This document shows, piece by piece, positions 63,619 to 64,000 of a stretch of 64,000 bases of DNA. The stretch covers positions 21,120 through 85,119 of the forward strand of contig CAJXTZ010000001.1 in the NCBI GenBank assembly GCA_913061345.1. The letters run 5' to 3'. The notes under the pieces were generated by a model, which searched no databases, had not been told where the DNA came from, and saw only the letters and a list, made by a program, of their open reading frames with translations. The DNA is from an uncultured Erythrobacter sp. GTDB taxonomy: Bacteria; Pseudomonadota; Alphaproteobacteria; Sphingomonadales; Sphingomonadaceae. Position 1 is the stretch's first letter; the number at the start of each line of letters is the position of its first letter. The translations under genes were made by a program, and so were the position numbers.

Positions 63619-64000
63619 ATGTCCCCTCGAAAGGATGAAAAATTGCCGGAGGATACAAGACCTCAGGGAGAATTAGCCCGACTTCAATACATCACCCGCA
63701 TGTTCGCCAAACATGGCTGGCGTGGCGTTTCTGCAAGACTGGGCATTGATCGCACCGCTAGTGCCGAACCTTTGCCGACGCGCCCTGAAACGCTGGTGGA
63801 ACTTTTGCAGGATCTTGGGCCCGTCGCAGTCAAGCTTGGCCAGATTCTCGCGACACGCGACGATCTGCTCGGGCCAGAATGGACAGGCGCCCTGGCAACG
63901 CTGCAGGATAATGTGGCACCATTGCCTTACGAAGATATCGCTTCCGTCCTGCTGGAGGATCTGGGTGCTGCGCCGGAGGAGGTTTTTTCCAGCTTTGACA
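63619..64000 (+). CDS. UbiB/ABC1 family protein kinase-like (3' end outside window)
   Basis: 127 residues visible from the ATG at 63619; the frame is open to the window end. The hallmark TLVELLQDLGPVAVKLGQILATRDDLLGPEWTGALATLQDNVAPLPYEDIASVL corresponds to the KxGQ region of the UbiB (ABC1/ADCK) family, atypical kinases needed for ubiquinone biosynthesis. No strong ribosome binding site is seen, and the preceding 137 nt hold no gene. Whether it is the main UbiB or a paralog cannot be told from this fragment. Confidence 0.85.
   Translation, partial: MSPRKDEKLPEDTRPQGELARLQYITRMFAKHGWRGVSARLGIDRTASAEPLPTRPETLVELLQDLGPVAVKLGQILATRDDLLGPEWTGALATLQDNVAPLPYEDIASVLLEDLGAAPEEVFSSFD

Overview
The window looks like a chromosomal segment of a sphingomonad-type alphaproteobacterium (Sphingomonadales, possibly Erythrobacteraceae). 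This rests on gene content: a TamA/TamB pair, a TonB receptor beside aromatic-degradation genes, a succinoglycan-like exopolysaccharide locus and a kinase-containing lasso peptide locus. GC is moderate and GTG/TTG starts are frequent. No rRNA, tRNA or CRISPR array was recognised.

Region 1 (1-16621) is an exopolysaccharide locus. It holds an outer-membrane beta-barrel protein (cut by the window edge), a Wzc-type co-polymerase/tyrosine kinase, a Wza-like export lipoprotein, a flippase, a polysaccharide pyruvyl transferase and seven glycosyltransferases, several resembling Rhizobium succinoglycan ExoA/ExoL/ExoM/ExoO. A SleB-type cell wall hydrolase and a PPP-family phosphatase lie among them. 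No Wzy/ExoQ polymerase is visible.

Region 2 (16665-23554) is a complete lasso peptide cluster of the phosphorylated (paeninodin/syanodin) type. On the minus strand it reads precursor A (47 aa) - B1 - B2 - C - K (HPr-kinase-like) - D (ABC exporter), with a divergent nucleotidyltransferase-like gene. A terminator-like hairpin separates A from B1. The precursor ends in Ser, the residue such kinases modify.

Region 3 (23566-24992) is a scar. It holds a chimeric pseudogene of the trimeric adhesin encoded at 38207-40000, including a 465-bp block identical to that gene, followed by a frameshifted fragment of a tyrosine recombinase.

Region 4 (25084-40069) is envelope biology: a YihY-family membrane protein, TamA-TamB plus a coupled 55-aa membrane protein, an ECF sigma/RskA-type anti-sigma pair followed by two DUF4331-type exported proteins and a TPR protein, then the intact YadA-like adhesin.

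Region 5 (40591-57663) is a catabolic region. It holds a meta-cleavage lower pathway (DmpE-F-G-H and a DmpD-like hydrolase), a two-subunit Rieske oxygenase, two ferredoxins, two acyl-CoA ligases, a thiolase-like protein lacking the usual Cys with its DUF35 partner, a TonB receptor and a TetR regulator. The diol dehydrogenase, extradiol ring-cleavage dioxygenase and ferredoxin reductase are not in the window. The layout suggests CoA-activated side-chain removal plus meta cleavage of an aromatic or polycyclic compound.

Region 6 (57865-64000) is a MarR regulator divergent from an alpha/beta hydrolase-EmrA-EmrB-outer membrane factor operon (tripartite efflux), followed by the start of a UbiB-family gene.
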